Below, piece by piece: positions 17,138 through 26,716 of a stretch of DNA of 64,000 bases. The DNA lies in contig CALYPG010000009.1 in NCBI GenBank assembly GCA_945271295.1, forward strand, positions 30,525 through 94,524, given 5' to 3'. The stretch is from an uncultured Gilliamella sp. (lineage in GTDB: Bacteria > Pseudomonadota > Gammaproteobacteria > Enterobacterales > Orbaceae). Both the position numbers and the translations under genes were made by a program. The notes beneath the pieces were generated by a model that made no database searches, had not been told where the DNA came from, and saw nothing but the letters and a program-made list of their open reading frames with translations. Position 1 is the first letter of the stretch; the number at the start of each line of letters is the position of its first letter.

Positions 17138-18091
17138 ATGGAAATATTTAAAGATCTTGTTTTGCGGTATTGTGTCATATTTGGAAAAAGGTTCACTTCA
17201 AAAGAAAAGATTGCTTTTTTAAGAGTGATATCTAAAGAATTAATTCAATTAGGCTATATAGTTGATGCTAAAATTTCAAAATTGAAAATAGCAACAAGAC
17301 GATATGAAAATTACTACAATGCTTATATTGGTGATTTGAATAAAGCGGAATTAATTATTTGTACTTATTATGATACTGGCATAAATAATTTTAATCTTCA
17401 AAAGACTTACGCATTTTCATCAAAATTTAGTAAATTAAGTTATTTTATTAGTATTGCGCCTATTATATTTTTATTTATTACATCATTAATATTAAATTAC
17501 TTTGTATTTTTACCTGATATTTCCCTTTATGGTTTTTTCAGTTTTTCTGGTATTAGTTCTATTATATCAACTGTTTTATTGTTTTTCTTAGTTTTTAAGT
17601 TTAAAACGGGGATTCCCAATAATAAGAATTTTATTTGTAATTCATCTAGCATCATTACCATCATTAGTATAATTAATGAACTTAACAAAAAAGAGAAGAA
17701 GAAAATTGCTTTTGTATTATATGATGGTGGAAATAGTGGTGAATATGGTTTAAAAATGTTGGAAAATTATTCTGACCATATGAAAGATAAAAAATTTATT
17801 TTCATCGATAGTATTGGTAATGGTGAAGATTTAATTTTTCTAAAACCACAACAATCGAATCTACAAATAGATAATATGCCATTTCATCATGGCAACATTG
17901 AAACTCAATTGCCTAATTATATTATGATAACTTCAGGTAATATAGATAGTAATGGTAAAATTATTATTAACAATGCGCATTCATCCAAAGACAATTATTT
18001 ATCTGAAATGATAATAGTAAAACATACTCAATCTCTTGTTAATTTATGTAGATCATTGATAAGCAATGCTATTGAAAAACATGAAAAATAA
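17138..18091 (+). CDS. membrane protein resembling a catalytically degenerate M28 peptidase
   Basis: A 317-residue protein of uncertain family. The region around IAFVLYDGGNSGEYGLKMLEN (about 190-210) and FIDSIGNGEDLIF (222-234) resembles the M28 aminopeptidase pattern of a beta strand ending in D-x-E-E-x-G-x-x-G-S, then a second DS-x-G-x-G strand. An earlier ICTYYDTG (about 74-81) resembles the first metal motif H-x-D. The expected His is Tyr, and the Glu pair is replaced by Gly-Asn, so hydrolysis looks unlikely. Two hydrophobic segments (about 102-126 and 135-155) interrupt the domain. It lacks a clear ribosome binding site. It follows the mannose-type PTS operon in the same direction, so it may be linked to it. 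The M28 relation is inference by eye. Confidence 0.55.
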   Translation: MEIFKDLVLRYCVIFGKRFTSKEKIAFLRVISKELIQLGYIVDAKISKLKIATRRYENYYNAYIGDLNKAELIICTYYDTGINNFNLQKTYAFSSKFSKLSYFISIAPIIFLFITSLILNYFVFLPDISLYGFFSFSGISSIISTVLLFFLVFKFKTGIPNNKNFICNSSSIITIISIINELNKKEKKKIAFVLYDGGNSGEYGLKMLENYSDHMKDKKFIFIDSIGNGEDLIFLKPQQSNLQIDNMPFHHGNIETQLPNYIMITSGNIDSNGKIIINNAHSSKDNYLSEMIIVKHTQSLVNLCRSLISNAIEKHEK

Positions 18092-18113
18092 CATATTTTT
18101 TGAAGATGAATAA

Positions 18114-18144
18114 TCACATCTATCCAAATAGATGGTAGATGTGA
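18114..18144. terminator. hairpin between convergent genes
   Basis: TCACATCTA and TAGATGTGA arms (with a small internal bulge) pair between the ends of the 17138 gene and the acetate transporter. It could end transcription from both sides; no strong U-run on either strand. Confidence 0.5.
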
Positions 18145-18152
18145 ACTATAAA

Positions 18153-18731
18153 TTAGTGGGCAGATTTTTGTAATGCACCTATAGGTAAAACAGTACGTCC
18201 ATATTGTTCATTAATGACTTCTGCCATAGCTAGATAGATAGCACTTGCACCGCAGATGATTCCTTCAAAACCAGCTATATGGATAATGTCATGATTCCCA
18301 AAAATATTACCAATAGCTAATAAAGCAAATAATATTGTTAAGCTAGCAAAAACAAATTGTAGTGCTCGATTTGCTTTTAAAGTACCAATAAACATAAAAG
18401 CGGTAAAAATCCCCCATAAGGCAAGAAAAATACCAACAAATGTGGCATCCGTTGTTGCAGTTGCTGGTGAAGTTGGTAAATACCAAATCCCTACTAGTGC
18501 AATCCAAAAAAAACCATAAGAGGTAAATGCGGTTGTTCCAAAAGTATTGCCTTTTTTAAACTCTAAAATACCTGCAATCACTTGGGCAAGGCCACCATAA
18601 AAAATACCCATTGAAGCAATAGCTGTCATAACCGGGAAAAATCCAGCATTATGGATATTTAATAAAATTGTGGTCATTCCAAATCCCATTAAACCAAGGG
18701 GACCTGGATTAGCAAGTTTTGTTTGTTGCAT
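18153..18731 (-). CDS. satP: acetate/succinate uptake transporter, SatP (YaaH) family
   Basis: A 192-residue inner-membrane protein with six hydrophobic segments. The family signature is present at the N-terminus as NPGPLGLMGFGMTT (canonical NPAPLGL). Further matches are FYGGLAQVIAGILEFKKGNTFG and TAFTSYGFFW. E. coli SatP is a proton-coupled acetate and succinate channel-like transporter of nearly the same length. It is a single gene, convergent with the gene upstream and divergent from dnaK. The name follows from strong family features, though substrate preference in this organism is not shown. Confidence 0.88.
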   Translation of the reverse strand: MQQTKLANPGPLGLMGFGMTTILLNIHNAGFFPVMTAIASMGIFYGGLAQVIAGILEFKKGNTFGTTAFTSYGFFWIALVGIWYLPTSPATATTDATFVGIFLALWGIFTAFMFIGTLKANRALQFVFASLTILFALLAIGNIFGNHDIIHIAGFEGIICGASAIYLAMAEVINEQYGRTVLPIGALQKSAH

Positions 18732-18832
18732 ATAAATCCTATAAATTAAATTTTATAATAAAAAAAGAGCGGCAATAATAAGTGCAGAATGCTTATCAAT
18801 CAAGATATATGAAAAAATTATTTTTACACCCC

Positions 18833-18861
18833 CTTGATATTAGCAATAATGTTCCCATTTA
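18833..18861 (+). promoter_or_regulatory. sigma-32 heat-shock promoter of dnaK
   Basis: CTTGAT at 18833-18838, a 14-nt spacer, then TCCCATTTA at 18853-18861. This matches the E. coli dnaK P1 heat-shock promoter arrangement (CTTGAT, 14 nt, CCCCATTTA) with one mismatch in the -10. It lies about 105 bp upstream of the dnaK start. Confidence 0.85.
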
Positions 18862-18965
18862 TGTGAAAACAAAAAATATTTCTTTGTGAAAATTAAGGGC
18901 TTGAAATTAGAAATTTAAGACTTATATACAATGAATAAAATACAGATTTTGAGGAGAATGAGATT

Positions 18966-20882
18966 ATGGGTAAAATTATTGGTATAGATTTAGGTACAAC
19001 AAATTCATGTGTTGCAGTAATGGATAACGGTCAAGCTAAAGTATTAGAAAATGCAGAAGGCGATCGTACCACACCATCGATTATTGCTTACACACAAGAT
19101 GGCGAAATTCTAGTTGGTCAACCAGCAAAACGCCAGGCAGTAACTAATCCACAAAATACATTATTTGCAATTAAACGTTTAATTGGTCGTCGTTATGAAG
19201 ATGCAGAAGTACAACGTGATGTTAGTATTATGCCTTATAAAATTGTAAAAGCTGATAATGGCGATGCATGGGTTGATGTAAAAGGGCAAAAAATTGCTCC
19301 ACCACAAATTTCTGCTGAAGTATTAAAGAAAATGAAGAAAACAGCAGAAGATTATCTTGGTGAAGCCGTCACTGAAGCTGTTATTACTGTTCCTGCCTAT
19401 TTTAACGATGCTCAGCGTCAAGCAACCAAAGATGCTGGTCGTATTGCTGGACTTGATGTTAAACGTATTATTAACGAACCAACAGCGGCAGCGCTTGCTT
19501 ATGGTTTAGATAAAGATGTTGGTAACCGTACTATTGCGGTGTATGACCTTGGTGGTGGTACATTTGATATCTCAATCATCGAAATTGATGATGTTGATGG
19601 TGAAAAAACATTTGAAGTATTAGCAACTAATGGTGATACTCACTTAGGTGGTGAAGATTTTGACTCTCGTTTAATTAACTATTTAGTTGATGAGTTTAAA
19701 CGTGAACAAAATTTTGATTTAAAAAATGATCCACTAGCAATGCAACGTTTAAAAGAAGCAGCTGAAAAAGCCAAAATTGAATTATCATCAGCTCAACAAA
19801 CAGATATTAATTTACCATATATCACAGCTGATGCGACAGGTCCTAAACACTTAAATATCAAAGTGACACGAGCAAAACTTGAATCTTTAGTTGAAGATTT
19901 AGTTAAACGTTCAATGGATCCAGTTAAAACAGCGTTACAAGATGCCGGTCTTTCCGTATCAGACATCAAAGATGTGATTTTAGTTGGTGGTCAAACACGT
20001 ATGCCAATGGTGCAAAAAGCGGTTGCTGACTTCTTTGGTAAAGAACCACGTAAAGACGTGAACCCAGATGAAGCTGTGGCTGTAGGTGCTGCTGTTCAAG
20101 GTGGTGTACTTGGTGGTGATGTTAAAGATGTCTTGTTACTTGATGTAACACCATTGTCTTTAGGTATTGAGACTATGGGTGGTGTAATGACTACGTTAAT
20201 TGAGAAAAATACCACTATTCCAACTAAACATAGTCAAGAATTCTCAACTGCCGAAGATAATCAATCAGCAGTAACAATTCAGGTGTTACAAGGTGAGCGT
20301 AAACGGGCAAATGATAATAAATTATTAGGTCAATTCAACCTTGACGGTATCCAACCAGCGCCACGCGGTATGCCAAAAATTGAAGTAACTTTTGATATTG
20401 ATGCTGATGGTATTTTGCATGTATCAGCTAAAGATAAAAATACTGGACGCGAGCAAAATATTACGATTAAAGCTTCTTCTGGACTAAGTGAAGAAGAAAT
20501 TCAAAAGATGGTTCATGATGCTGAAGCCAATGCTGATGCCGACCGTAAATTTGAAGAATTAGCACAAATTCGTAATCAAGCGGATCATCTTGTTCATTCA
20601 ACTCGTAAACAAGTGTCTGAGTCTGGCGATCAATTATCAGCTGATGATAAGAAAGCTATCGAAGATGCAGTAAATGCTTTAGAAGTTGCCGCACGAGGTG
20701 AAGATAAAGCTGAAATTGAAGCAAAAATTAATGCATTAATGGAAGCATCTAAAAAATTGCTTGAATTAGCACAACAACAAGCGCAAGCAGAACAAGCTAC
20801 CAGCCAGTCTGGTGGTAACTCAGCTGGGCAAGATGATGTTGTTGATGCTGATTTTAAAGAAGTTGATGATAATAAAAAATAA
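18966..20882 (+). CDS. dnaK: chaperone DnaK (Hsp70)
   Basis: ATP-dependent chaperone of 638 residues, the same length as E. coli DnaK. The N-terminal ATPase domain begins [17 protein letters not shown] and contains the phosphate loop [11 protein letters not shown] and [10 protein letters not shown]. The conserved interdomain linker region [15 protein letters not shown] precedes the substrate-binding domain, and the C-terminal lid ends in a Gln/Ala-rich stretch and an acidic tail ([12 protein letters not shown]). It works with DnaJ, encoded 124 bp downstream, and with GrpE, which is not in the window. A GAGGAG ribosome binding site and a sigma-32 promoter are present. Confidence 0.98.
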   Translation: MGKIIGIDLGTTNSCVAVMDNGQAKVLENAEGDRTTPSIIAYTQDGEILVGQPAKRQAVTNPQNTLFAIKRLIGRRYEDAEVQRDVSIMPYKIVKADNGDAWVDVKGQKIAPPQISAEVLKKMKKTAEDYLGEAVTEAVITVPAYFNDAQRQATKDAGRIAGLDVKRIINEPTAAALAYGLDKDVGNRTIAVYDLGGGTFDISIIEIDDVDGEKTFEVLATNGDTHLGGEDFDSRLINYLVDEFKREQNFDLKNDPLAMQRLKEAAEKAKIELSSAQQTDINLPYITADATGPKHLNIKVTRAKLESLVEDLVKRSMDPVKTALQDAGLSVSDIKDVILVGGQTRMPMVQKAVADFFGKEPRKDVNPDEAVAVGAAVQGGVLGGDVKDVLLLDVTPLSLGIETMGGVMTTLIEKNTTIPTKHSQEFSTAEDNQSAVTIQVLQGERKRANDNKLLGQFNLDGIQPAPRGMPKIEVTFDIDADGILHVSAKDKNTGREQNITIKASSGLSEEEIQKMVHDAEANADADRKFEELAQIRNQADHLVHSTRKQVSESGDQLSADDKKAIEDAVNALEVAARGEDKAEIEAKINALMEASKKLLELAQQQAQAEQATSQSGGNSAGQDDVVDADFKEVDDNKK

Positions 20883-20939
20883 ACGTTAACTACAAGTTTT
20901 TTAATGAGTTATTCCAACAAGTTTTAAACATGTAATACA

Positions 20940-20973
20940 TTAAACGGGCGCGAGGTAACTCAAGCCCGTTTAG
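20940..20973 (+). terminator. hairpin between dnaK and dnaJ
   Basis: TAAACGGGC (20941-20949) pairs with GCCCGTTTA (20964-20972) around a 14-nt loop and is followed by GTTGTTTTT. Likely a partial terminator or 3' stabiliser that lowers dnaJ expression relative to dnaK. Confidence 0.7.
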
Positions 20974-21006
20974 TTGTTTTTAAAACGATAAAAATAAAGG
21001 TTAATT

Positions 21007-22131
21007 ATGGCGAAGAAAGATTATTATGAAATATTAGGCGTAAGTAGAGATGCTAGCGAAAGTGAGATAAAAAAAGCCTATAAACGCCTAGCCATGAAAT
21101 ATCATCCAGATAAGAATCAGGATAATAAAGCTCAAGCCGAAGCTAAATTTAAAGAAGTTAAGGAAGCATATGAAATCCTGACTGATGCTCAGAAGAAAGC
21201 CGCTTATGATCAATATGGACATGCCGCTTTTGAACAAGGATTTGGGGCGGGAGCTGGTGGATTCGGTGGTTTTGGTGGTGGTTCTGCTTTCGATGACATC
21301 TTTAGCGACTTTTTTGGTGGTGGTCGAAGCCGTGGACAAAGTGCCTCCAGAGGTGCTGATTTGCAATATAACATCTCGTTAACACTAGAAGAAGCTGCTG
21401 CTGGTGTTAATAAAGAGATCAAAGTTCCAACATGGGTAACATGTGATATTTGCCATGGGCAAGGAACTGAAAAATCTTCTGATGTCGTCACTTGTGATAC
21501 TTGTCATGGAGCTGGTGTGGTACAAATGCGACAAGGTTTTTTTGCTGTACAGCAAGAGTGCCCAACTTGTCATGGCCGCGGTAAAGTTGTTAAAAATCCA
21601 TGTAAAAAATGTCATGGGGAAGGTCGAGTACAGAAAACCAAAACATTGTCAGTTACGATTCCGGGTGGGGTTGATACTGGTAATCGCATTAGATTATCTG
21701 GTGAAGGCGAAGCTGGTTTAAACGGAGCGCCGGCAGGTGATTTGTATGTCCAGGTACAAGTTAAACCGCATGCTATTTTTGAGCGAGATGGTTCAAATCT
21801 TCATTGTGAAATTCCAATTAATATAGCATTAGCATCTTTAGGCGGTGAAGTTGAAGTACCAACACTTAATGGCAAGGTTAGTTTAACTATTCCGGGAGAA
21901 ACCCAAACTGGAAAAATGTTCCGATTACGCGGTAAAGGCATCAAGTCATTACGTGGTAGTGCGATGGGTGATCTTTATTGTCATGTAGTGGTAGAAACGC
22001 CAGTTAACTTAACCAATAAACAAAAAGAATTACTTAAAGAGTTAGGTGAAAGTTTTAAAGCTGATAAAAGTGCTAAACATAGTCCAAAAGAAAAAAGCTT
22101 TTTTGACAAAGTGAAAAAATTCTTCGGTTAA
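21007..22131 (+). CDS. dnaJ: co-chaperone DnaJ (Hsp40)
   Basis: A 374-residue type I J-protein that delivers substrates to DnaK and stimulates its ATPase. The J-domain carries the HPD motif in MKYHPDKN (about residues 32-35). A Gly/Phe-rich linker follows ([14 protein letters not shown]). The zinc region has four CxxCxGxG repeats: [24 protein letters not shown] and CKKCHGEG. Two C-terminal beta domains follow, and the tail ends with a basic KKFFG. It lies downstream of dnaK behind a hairpin and has an AAAGG ribosome binding site. Confidence 0.98.
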   Translation: MAKKDYYEILGVSRDASESEIKKAYKRLAMKYHPDKNQDNKAQAEAKFKEVKEAYEILTDAQKKAAYDQYGHAAFEQGFGAGAGGFGGFGGGSAFDDIFSDFFGGGRSRGQSASRGADLQYNISLTLEEAAAGVNKEIKVPTWVTCDICHGQGTEKSSDVVTCDTCHGAGVVQMRQGFFAVQQECPTCHGRGKVVKNPCKKCHGEGRVQKTKTLSVTIPGGVDTGNRIRLSGEGEAGLNGAPAGDLYVQVQVKPHAIFERDGSNLHCEIPINIALASLGGEVEVPTLNGKVSLTIPGETQTGKMFRLRGKGIKSLRGSAMGDLYCHVVVETPVNLTNKQKELLKELGESFKADKSAKHSPKEKSFFDKVKKFFG

Positions 22132-22164
22132 TCAATGTTTAACAAATTGCCAATTTAGATAAAT

Positions 22165-22197
22165 AAAGCCAATGTGATTAATTACATTGGCTTTTTT
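22165..22197 (+). terminator. intrinsic terminator of dnaJ
   Basis: AAAGCCAATGT (22165-22175) pairs with ACATTGGCTTT (22184-22194) over an 8-nt loop, followed by more T residues. Clear rho-independent terminator. Confidence 0.92.
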
Positions 22198-22306
22198 ATT
22201 GGTATAAATTGTAATTTTAATTGCTATTAAATATACAACAAAACAGCTATAGCACAATTGATATTTCAAATTTATACTATCTTATAAAGAAGGTTCGTAT
22301 AAGGTA

Positions 22307-23071
22307 ATGGCAGTGAAGTTAAAGAAAAAAGATTTTATTGCTCAAGATTTATTAGGTCGCATTTATCAGCAAACAAATTTTACTAATCAAAAGTTACCAC
22401 CAGAACGAGAGCTTGCTGAAACGTATGGTGTATCTCGTCATACGATCCGCAAAGCATTAGAAAAACTAACCCAAATAGGCATTATTTCGATTATTAAGGG
22501 TTCAGGAGCTTTTATAAATCAACAAACCAAAAATAGCCCACTAATTTATAACTCCATTACTGAAAAACATTATGACCAAATTAGCTCAAAATTGATTTTA
22601 TTTCGCAAAAGGCGTGTTCAATTAGAAGAAAAACAAACTTTCAATTTGTCTGATGATGAATATATCTGGGAGTTTCATCGTATTCGCTATGTGGATAAAC
22701 AAGGTACACAAATTGAAGTTTCTAAGTTACCTTATCGGTATTTTCCAGATTTAAAGCAAAAAATTATTGAAAACTCAATTCAACAATACGTATTGAGCAA
22801 AGGTTATGAAATATCTCATTATCTTACTCAGTATCAGGCAGTAGCAATCAATCGGAGTGAAGCAGAACTACTAAAATGCAAGAAAGGAATTCCAGCCATG
22901 AAAATAATTAATCGTTGTTTTTTAAAAAATGGTACGATATATGCCATTAGTGAAATTATAGATATTCACTATACCTGTACATATATTACGCCATTTAATA
23001 AGCCTAACTTAGAATTTAGGCTTGTTGATGACAAGAAGAATAAATCATCTTCACATAATCTATTTATTTAA
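22307..23071 (+). CDS. GntR/HutC-type transcriptional regulator (UTRA domain)
   Basis: A 254-residue repressor-type protein. The N-terminal winged helix has the GntR pattern QKLPPERELAETYGVSRHTIRKALEKL (about 28-54). The C-terminal part fits a UTRA ligand-binding domain (RIRYVDKQGTQIEVSKLPYRYFPDL; AISEIIDIHYTCTYI). The ATG at 22307 has AAGG only two bases upstream, whereas the GTG at 22313 has it at 8 nt, so the true start may be that GTG. It neighbours an RspA-like dehydratase and a PTS EIIBC, which are its most likely targets. UTRA domains of sugar regulators commonly bind phosphorylated sugars. Confidence 0.85.
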   Translation: MAVKLKKKDFIAQDLLGRIYQQTNFTNQKLPPERELAETYGVSRHTIRKALEKLTQIGIISIIKGSGAFINQQTKNSPLIYNSITEKHYDQISSKLILFRKRRVQLEEKQTFNLSDDEYIWEFHRIRYVDKQGTQIEVSKLPYRYFPDLKQKIIENSIQQYVLSKGYEISHYLTQYQAVAINRSEAELLKCKKGIPAMKIINRCFLKNGTIYAISEIIDIHYTCTYITPFNKPNLEFRLVDDKKNKSSSHNLFI

Positions 23072-23092
23072 TAATATGAATTATACACTTTA

Positions 23093-24292
23093 TTAGGGTG
23101 TGTGCATTACACCATTAGGTAAACGACTTTGTGTCCATTCATGTGGTCGATAAACAATAGGATATTTACTCGCTTCATTTAGATCAATCTCAACCCCAAT
23201 TCCTACTTTTTCAATTGGATACAAATAGCCTTGTTTTGCACCAATAATGCCAGGAAATACAGTTTGAGTATTTGCAGTATAGGGAATGTATTCTTGTATT
23301 GCTGCATTATGCAAATGAATATTCAAATGGGTATTGACCGCAGCACCAATCGGCGTCATATCAGGCGGACAATGCCACGCAATGCGTATGCCAAAAGGCT
23401 GACAAAATGCGGCTAATTTTAATGCCGGTGTAATCCCACCAATTTGAGACACATGGCAACGAATAAAATCAATTTTGCGTTGAATAATTAAATCCTGCCA
23501 TTCTAATGGATTATTAAATAATTCCCCGGTAGCTAAAGTCACAGCACTTTGGCTGCGAATTTGAGTAAGCCATTGATTTTGATCTGGAGGTAAAATATCT
23601 TCGATAAAATATGGTTGATATTGTTCCACTTGCTTTGCAAAAGCAACCGCTTGATTGGGGAATAATCTTTCATGTACATCATGGAGAAAATGAATTTTGT
23701 AACCATATTTTTCTCTTAACGCTTTAAACATATCCAAAGTATTTTGCATATACTGGTCTTGATCAAAATAAGCGCCACGAGTAGGATTTTCTGGGCAATG
23801 TAATTGATCAGGAGTGCCGCCATAAAAGCCTAATTGACAACGAATATGACGATATCCTTCGCTAATAAGTCGATCTACTTGCTCAAATAGCTCGGGCAAT
23901 GTTTCACCTGTTGCATGGGTATATACATCAATAGCATCTTTCGACTTCCCACCAAATAATTGATAAAGCGGCATATTAGCAAGTTTTGCTTTAATGTCCC
24001 ATAACGCCATATCAATACCGGCAATGGCATTATTAATAATTGGTCCATTACGCCAATAAGCATTGACCATCATCATTTGCCAAAGATCTTCAATATGATT
24101 AGCATCACGACCAATTAATAATGGCTTTAAATATTCATTAACAATGGTTTGCACGGCTAAAGGGCGCTGCTGGAAAGTTGCACAGCCATAACCAATCACA
24201 TCTTTATCAGTATAAACAATTACCGTAACGAGATTGTGTCGATCTGGTTTAGTAATAATACATTCAATGTTGGTAATTAAAGTCGCTAACAT
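23093..24292 (-). CDS. RspA-like enolase-superfamily sugar acid dehydratase
   Basis: A 399-residue member of the mandelate racemase/muconate lactonizing group in the mannonate dehydratase (RspA) branch. Visible features are [42 protein letters not shown], the metal-binding ELFNNPLEW, the C-terminal [12 protein letters not shown] and [12 protein letters not shown]. Relatives dehydrate D-mannonate or related sugar acids to 2-keto-3-deoxy acids, often at low rate. It is transcribed toward the GntR regulator and away from the PTS gene. No mannonate oxidoreductase or uronate isomerase is adjacent, so the physiological substrate is uncertain. Length is close to E. coli RspA. Confidence 0.82.
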   Translation of the reverse strand: MLATLITNIECIITKPDRHNLVTVIVYTDKDVIGYGCATFQQRPLAVQTIVNEYLKPLLIGRDANHIEDLWQMMMVNAYWRNGPIINNAIAGIDMALWDIKAKLANMPLYQLFGGKSKDAIDVYTHATGETLPELFEQVDRLISEGYRHIRCQLGFYGGTPDQLHCPENPTRGAYFDQDQYMQNTLDMFKALREKYGYKIHFLHDVHERLFPNQAVAFAKQVEQYQPYFIEDILPPDQNQWLTQIRSQSAVTLATGELFNNPLEWQDLIIQRKIDFIRCHVSQIGGITPALKLAAFCQPFGIRIAWHCPPDMTPIGAAVNTHLNIHLHNAAIQEYIPYTANTQTVFPGIIGAKQGYLYPIEKVGIGVEIDLNEASKYPIVYRPHEWTQSRLPNGVMHTP

Positions 24293-24376
24293 ATTATAGA
24301 TATCCTTTTTAGACTGGCTATTTTTATATAATTACCTATTTTTTTTATATCTGTAAAGAGCAAAATTATGAGGAAA

Positions 24377-24405
24377 AATTATTGGTTCGAATTTAAGCAA
24401 TAATT
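24377..24405. promoter_or_regulatory. inverted repeat in the divergent promoter region
   Basis: AATTATTG (24377-24384) and CAATAATT (24398-24405) are perfect inverted arms with a 13-bp spacer between the rspA-like gene and the PTS gene. It is a plausible operator for the GntR/UTRA regulator encoded nearby, which is inference from position only. Confidence 0.35.
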
Positions 24406-24463
24406 GTCAATAAAAAGCAGACCAATTAAAAAATAAAATGGATAATAGCGCTAAAATGCCCTT

Positions 24464-24485
24464 TTTTGTGATCTAGATCATATTT
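24464..24485. promoter_or_regulatory. near-consensus CRP site upstream of the PTS EIIBC gene
   Basis: TGTGATCTAGATCATA (24467-24482) matches the ideal CRP palindrome except for one base in the outer right half. The centre lies about 87 bp before the PTS start codon. A -10-like TAAAAT at 24507-24512 would place the site roughly 40-45 bp upstream of transcription. Confidence 0.78.
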
Positions 24486-24561
24486 TTCGTCCTTGTATTG
24501 CCAATTTAAAATTTCTATTATTTTCGTTATATCAATTAAAGAGGCGTTATTGAGGTTACTA

Positions 24562-25935
24562 ATGAGTAAACAAGAAAATATCGATAAAATTATTGCTGGT
24601 ATCGGCGGTAAAGATAATATCAAAAATGCTTGGCATTGTATGACTCGTTTAAGATTTGATTTAGATGATCAGACAAAAGTGAATTGGGACGAAATTAAGC
24701 AAATACCAGGTGTTATTGGCGCCCAATTTCAAAATGATCAGTGTCAGATAGTTATTGGTACTCAAGTGAAATCATATTTTGATATTTTGGCTGATAAAAT
24801 TGGTTTGCACACATTGGGGAATGAACAAGCTAAGAAAATCACTCCAGAACGTAAAGGAATAATTTCGTTGTTTATGGATACTGTTTCTGGCGTTTTTGGT
24901 CCAATTGTGCCAGCTATTGCAGGAGCAGGAATGATTAAAGGTTTATTAGCTGGTTTAATTGCCTTAAAAGTGATACCTAAAACAAGTGATACCGTAATTA
25001 TTATTGATTTAATAGCTAGTGGCGTATTTTACTTTTTACCATTCTTTTTAGCAGTTTCGGCAGCAAAGATATTTAAAACTAATGAATATTTAGCCGCAGC
25101 TATTGCTGCTTGCTTAATGTTCCCAACGTTAGTTGATGCAGCAAAAGTATTAGCTAGTAATCCAGAAGCAACCAGTTTTTACTATTTTCTTGATATCATT
25201 CCAATATCTATTTTTAATTATTCCGGCAGTGTTATTCCTATTATCTTTTCCGTCTTAGTATTAAGTTATATTCACCGCTGGGTTGATAAAATTATGCCTA
25301 ATGTGCTTAAAACTGTTTTTACGCCAACTGTAACTCTTTTTATTGCTGGATTAGTGGCTTTAACTATCATTGGTCCAATCGGTATTTATCTAGGCAAGCT
25401 ATTAGCATTATTTGTTCAATCTCTATTTAATATTTCTTCTGTTTTTGCTGGTGCAATTGTTGGAACTATTCGACCAGTTGCTATTTTAACAGGTATGCAT
25501 CACGCTATGACGCCAATTGCACTGCAAAACTTTGCTGAACAAGGTTACGATATGCTTATGCCAATGATGTTTATGGCAAATATGTCTATAGCAGGGGCTG
25601 CTGCTGCAATGTATTTTAAAGCAAAGAACAAACAAGAAAAAACTGTTATCGTTTCTGCTGCAGTATCTGCACTTTTGGGAATTACTGAACCGGCATTATT
25701 TGGGGTGTTAACCAAATATAAAAAAGCGTTTATTGCGGCAACTGTTGGTAGTGCATTTGCTTCTGCATTTATTGCTTTTTTCGGCGTCAGGTTATATGGC
25801 TATATTCTTTCAAGTATTTTCAGTTTACCAGCATATATTGGTCCATACTTTGTTTATGCAATACTAGGTGTTTTAATATCACTTTGTTTATCTTTCACTG
25901 TCGCTTATATTCTGGTTGGGAAAAAAGATGCGTAA
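24562..25935 (+). CDS. PTS glucoside-type EIIBC permease
   Basis: A 457-residue PTS permease of the beta-glucoside/sucrose/trehalose group. The N-terminal IIB domain has the phosphorylated cysteine in NAWHCMTRLRF (about residue 28), followed by GVIGAQFQNDQCQIVIG. The IIC domain has around ten hydrophobic segments and the conserved GITEPALFGV motif. A C-terminal IIA domain is missing, so it must borrow one from another PTS protein such as Crr. I chose the ATG at 24562 (MSKQEN) because GAGG lies 6 nt upstream; the frame is open 23 codons further. The divergent RspA-like gene and the GntR regulator suggest a shared sugar. Confidence 0.9.
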   Translation: MSKQENIDKIIAGIGGKDNIKNAWHCMTRLRFDLDDQTKVNWDEIKQIPGVIGAQFQNDQCQIVIGTQVKSYFDILADKIGLHTLGNEQAKKITPERKGIISLFMDTVSGVFGPIVPAIAGAGMIKGLLAGLIALKVIPKTSDTVIIIDLIASGVFYFLPFFLAVSAAKIFKTNEYLAAAIAACLMFPTLVDAAKVLASNPEATSFYYFLDIIPISIFNYSGSVIPIIFSVLVLSYIHRWVDKIMPNVLKTVFTPTVTLFIAGLVALTIIGPIGIYLGKLLALFVQSLFNISSVFAGAIVGTIRPVAILTGMHHAMTPIALQNFAEQGYDMLMPMMFMANMSIAGAAAAMYFKAKNKQEKTVIVSAAVSALLGITEPALFGVLTKYKKAFIAATVGSAFASAFIAFFGVRLYGYILSSIFSLPAYIGPYFVYAILGVLISLCLSFTVAYILVGKKDA

Positions 25936-25954
25936 CTTTTTAAAAGATAATAAC

Positions 25955-25978
25955 AAGCCTGTCACATTACGGGCTTTT
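25955..25978 (+). terminator. terminator after the PTS EIIBC gene
   Basis: AAGCCTGT (25955-25962) pairs with ACGGGCTT (25969-25976), one G-U pair, 6-nt loop, ending in TTTT. A short but credible intrinsic terminator. Confidence 0.75.
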
Positions 25979-26170
25979 AATAAATTTATATATTTTTTTA
26001 GATAATATGCATAATTCATCGTTCACATAAAAAAATTGATTTTCTCTAATTTCGTTTTTTTATAATTATCACTTGGATTTTATTCCTGCTGACTAATTTT
26101 CTTATTATTTATTATTTCTAAATATTCAACCTAGCTAATTGACAAAAATTATAACTATCGATACCATACC

Positions 26171-26196
26171 AAATTAGTAAGGGCGCTAACTAATTT
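26171..26196. promoter_or_regulatory. probable MarR autoregulatory operator
   Basis: AAATTAGT (26171-26178) and ACTAATTT (26189-26196) form a perfect inverted repeat with a 10-bp spacer, 13 bp upstream of the marR-type start codon. MarR proteins commonly bind such AT-rich palindromes over their own promoters. Confidence 0.6.
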
Positions 26197-26209
26197 TAAA
26201 GATTAATGT

Positions 26210-26716
26210 ATGCAATTAGAAAATCGATATTTATCATTTTGTAATATTTTAGAAAAAGAAAAAATCGTAGATTTGGAAAAAATCAAAACATGTTTTACGC
26301 TTTTGTCTGTGGCTAATACAATCGATTCTGAATGTGCTAAACGTTTACAAGAATTTCAACTGTCTGAAAGTCGATTAATTATTTTAGTTTTATTAAAAGA
26401 ATACCAAGAATTACCACTACAAGATATTGCCAAATTACTTGGAATAACAAAAGCTTCAACTACAACATTGATTAGTTCATTAGTTAATGACCGGCTAATT
26501 TCAAAAAGAAATGATCAAAATGATAGAAGAATTTATCAAGTGTCGCTAACTCAGGCAGGAACTAATTTACTTGCGGAAACGCTAAAACAGCATAGTCTCT
26601 GGATTGAGAAAATGACAACAAATCTATCCGAAAAAGATATCACTACATTTAAAAAAGTACTACAACAAATTTATAAGAATGTGTCAAAAAGGGAACAACT
26701 AAATGAAAACAATTGA
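26210..26716 (+). CDS. MarR-family transcriptional regulator
   Basis: A 168-residue winged-helix regulator. The DNA-binding part reads LPLQDIAKLLGITKASTTTLISSLVNDRLISKRNDQNDRR (about 66-105), with the conserved wing pattern D-x-R after the recognition helix, flanked by N- and C-terminal dimerisation helices. It overlaps the next gene by 14 bp, so the two are translationally coupled. Because its partner encodes a thioredoxin-fold redox protein, an oxidative or electrophile signal is a plausible input; there is a Cys in the N-terminal helix region and another in IDSECAK. This is inference from context. An inverted repeat lies just upstream. Confidence 0.85.
   Translation: MQLENRYLSFCNILEKEKIVDLEKIKTCFTLLSVANTIDSECAKRLQEFQLSESRLIILVLLKEYQELPLQDIAKLLGITKASTTTLISSLVNDRLISKRNDQNDRRIYQVSLTQAGTNLLAETLKQHSLWIEKMTTNLSEKDITTFKKVLQQIYKNVSKREQLNENN

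Noticed and set aside
21088..21721. Several overlapping ORFs on both strands inside dnaJ
   Set aside because: Shadows of the dnaJ Gly-rich and zinc-finger coding sequence; no start signals.
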